Source: Paramacrobiotus metropolitanus
Taxonomy: Eukaryota; Tardigrada; Eutardigrada; Parachela; Macrobiotidae
Direction of reading: 5' to 3'
Length of the DNA: 64,000 nucleotides
NCBI RefSeq assembly: GCF_019649055.1
Contig: NW_026570275.1
Coordinates: 310,001-374,000 of the forward strand
Part shown: positions 58,401 to 61,400 of the stretch, piece by piece
Position numbering within the stretch: the first letter of the stretch is position 1
Layout of the letters: each line of letters begins with the position of its first letter
Notes under the pieces: model-generated
Database searches by the model: none
Told to the model about the DNA's origin: nothing
Seen by the model: the letters and a program-made list of their open reading frames with translations, nothing else
Translations under genes and position numbers: made by a program

Positions 58401-61400
58401 GTACAGCGTCGACTAGCAGATGACCCCGACAATCGAAGACTGCGATTGGAAGAAAATGACGCACGCCATCGGGTAGAGGCGGTTAAACGCAGTCGCCAAG
58501 GGAAAGGTCGCGGCCAGCGAGAAGCTGACCCGGAAAAGGTCATGGCAGTTGATCCCACGGAACCGATTGACCGAACGTCGGACCGCAATCAACCAGAAAG
58601 TTCGAAGAAGCGCCCGCCGAAAGACGGCGAGGAGGGCGACTCAAATGAGATGGAATAGTGTTGGTCGCTAGGATCACACTATTAAAAAGGCGTCTACGGC
58701 ATATGTCGGTACGTCAGAAAAATGAAACAGGGTGTTGTATATAAGGGCGTTATGACTTGTTCACATAAACTGTATTCGTGTATTGTTGTTTTCAGCGTTT
58801 ATGGCACAGAATTGCCTGAAAGAAATCATGTGGAGCATCTATTGGGGTTGAAATTGATTCGGTCTACAAAGCCGGCCCCAAGGGAGTTGCTACGGCAGTT
58901 AGCCGGCTCTCCTCCTTAAGCGATTCAGTGTTATAAATTTGCAAGAGAAACTACGGTAATCAAGCCGGATCTCTTGAATACGAAAGCGGGCCACAAGCGG
59001 CGAAAAAGAGAAAGACAACAGGTGGAAATTTTAATGGGGTAAACTTGATGCGGCAGTCAGCCGGCCTCATTAGAGTTGCTACGGTAAACTATGCCGGCAA
59101 TCTCTCCAAGCGAATCAGTGTTATAAGTCAACTAGAGAAATAGCGGTAATCAAGCCGGATCTCTCGTACCGAAGTTGGGCCACAAGCGGCGAACAAGAAT
59201 AAAGATTTAATGTGGAAGCGTCATGGGGTAAATTTAATGCGGTAGTTAGCCGGCCCATCAGAGATGCTACGGTAAACTTTGCCGGCACTCTGGCCGCTCG
59301 AGGCATATTGAAGTTGGATGTGCGACGGAAAGGTCAAATTGAAAGTTTTACCAGGGAGGCAAGCGAAGAAGCGCTTGGATGCCGCATAAAATTGGCTAAG
59401 TTCCTCCATAACCTTTTGACGGAAGTTTGAAGAAGAAGTCGGATGACCTTTGGGATCATTACCGCCCAAAAGAGTCACCGTACCGGGATTCAAGTCGCAT
59501 GACCTTTTTGGGACCATTAACCCAAAATGAGTCGCACATCTCAACGGATCATCTCAACAAAGGATGACCTTTACCAGGGAGGAAGCGAACTCCGCTTGTC
59601 TTCATTGACGTCCCTCCATGACCTTTAACGGATCTCATTTGAAAGTCGTACAATTGATACGCACTGTATTCCAAAGATTGAAGCAGTATTCTTAAGTCGT
59701 ACTTGATACGCACCTGATCCTCAAGCGGATTGTGATGAAGTCGCACTACGGCTGCGCGAAGTTGCTCAACAGAGCGGAATGGACCAAAGTGCGGAAAACG
59801 GTGGACAGGACCTGTGACCTTTACGAGTCAGAAATGGAGGACCTAGTCTACATTTGATTAATACTTTTGTTGATCTTATAACTGTTGATCTGCTTTTGTA
59901 TTAGAATTGATATGGAATAGTATTTTAATACAGATCTCTTTATTTCACATTGTGCATTTGGAATTATGTGATTAAATGGATTAAGAGATTTAATGTTTTT
60001 GAGCACGCACAGACACCGGCGACCGTCCTTTCGTGGATTCGGGAGTGTGTCCAGCCTCAACGGAGCTCGGCATCCCCCCAGAGGCATGTGAGACGAGGCT
60101 CACTAGCGTTCACGTCCGTGGCGCTAGGCGCTACGCCTTTGGATTACGGTCTGTGACGTGTCTCGTTTTGATTGGCTTGAGTTGTGTTAGTGGGCGCGGC
60201 ATAGCACATGCTGCACAGTGTTGCACACTGTTGAATGGGTTCTACGTTTTACGATCGAGCTGTGCCGATCACTTGTTGATTTTCTGCTCTCCAGACTTTC
60301 AATATTATAAAAAGTCAGCAATTACGGTGCGACGTTTTGTGTTTCCGCATAGCTCGCAATCCAGATCGTATTGCTCGCTCCACGGGATAGATTCCGTTTC
60401 TGTCTCCGTCCCTGGATCCATTCTGGATCTAGCACTAGACCACCATTGATAAGCGAACTGGTCATCGCCGATCGATGCAATCGCAAGAGCACAATACTGC
60501 AGCAACACTGCCCCTTCCGGCCGCTGTGTGCGATGTATGGCGCTGTTACTGTGTTAACTGTGTAGGCGTCCGGAGGCCGAGCAGACTCACTAAAAGCGTG
60601 TGAAGCATTTCTTTGTATTACTGAAAGAAAACTTTAATTTAATTTATTAATTAAACAATTTATTAATTTAATAAATCAATTTAATAATAAATTAATTCAT
60701 TAAGTTAATAAATAATTTAATTTAATAATGACCTGCACATGGTCTCCATTTTTCTCACAAACGACAATACATCGCCTGGATATTCAGTAGAACTTTGTCC
60801 AAACAATTTTCGGATGTTTGTCCAAACATTTATGTAGGAGATGTGTAGGAGTAGAAGTACTGTATATGTAGAAGATGTATTTTACAAAGTTTTAAAAACC
60901 TAGAAATATTCCGCAGTCTCCTTCAGTTTGGCAATTTACGCATGCCAATTTCCGCCAGATTACTGTGCACATTTCTCCCGTGCAACGAATGCGGGAACCC
61001 GCAAAACAAAAAAAAATATAAATCCCAGAATAAATACGTATTGAAATTTCCAGACTAGGGAGAACTGCCGTAATAATTTATCACTCTCCGTAAAATTAAT
61101 AAAAACCAAATTAATGAATCTGAGCTCTAAGCTCTTACAGAGTAGATGCGAACCTGCGAAGTCTCGGTTAATTGTTGTAATTCAGTAACTGCGAAAAAAT
61201 TCAACGAAGCACATTGTGACAATCAACAATAAAAACTGATTTTGAAAATAAAACCCTCGAAAAAAAGATTCCTTCAAGCATACTGCAACACATGAGCGTC
61301 GTTCAGAAAATTTCGATAACCCATTCCGTTGCAAAGAACACCCATATCCACGAGAAAAAATCATGAAATGACGAGAGAGCACACTCACCCCGAAGGCAGA

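Larger units (their letters stand above)
37306..60439 (+). mobile_element. Giant Ty3/gypsy-type LTR retrotransposon, 23,134 bp
   Basis: Identical-length LTRs (353 bp, two differences) bound the element, with CCAC on both outer sides. The order is LTR, primer-binding site, 1.47-kb leader, coiled-coil ORF, Gag, nucleocapsid, several small frames, protease, RT/RNase H, integrase, accessory ORFs, 3' repeats and LTR. Protease-RT-RNase H-integrase is the Ty3/gypsy order. The element is two to four times the usual length for that group, owing to the long Gag side and the accessory ORFs. It lies antisense in TOP3A intron 1. The nearly identical LTRs mean recent insertion. Each internal stop or frame change is described at its ORF. 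Confidence 0.92.

Noticed and set aside
51862-58658. Accessory ORFs as an envelope gene
   Set aside because: No signal peptide, transmembrane helix, cysteine pattern or furin-type site is visible.
60070-60086. Polypurine tract before the 3' LTR
   Set aside because: The bases are C-rich with only AGAGG; not a convincing tract.
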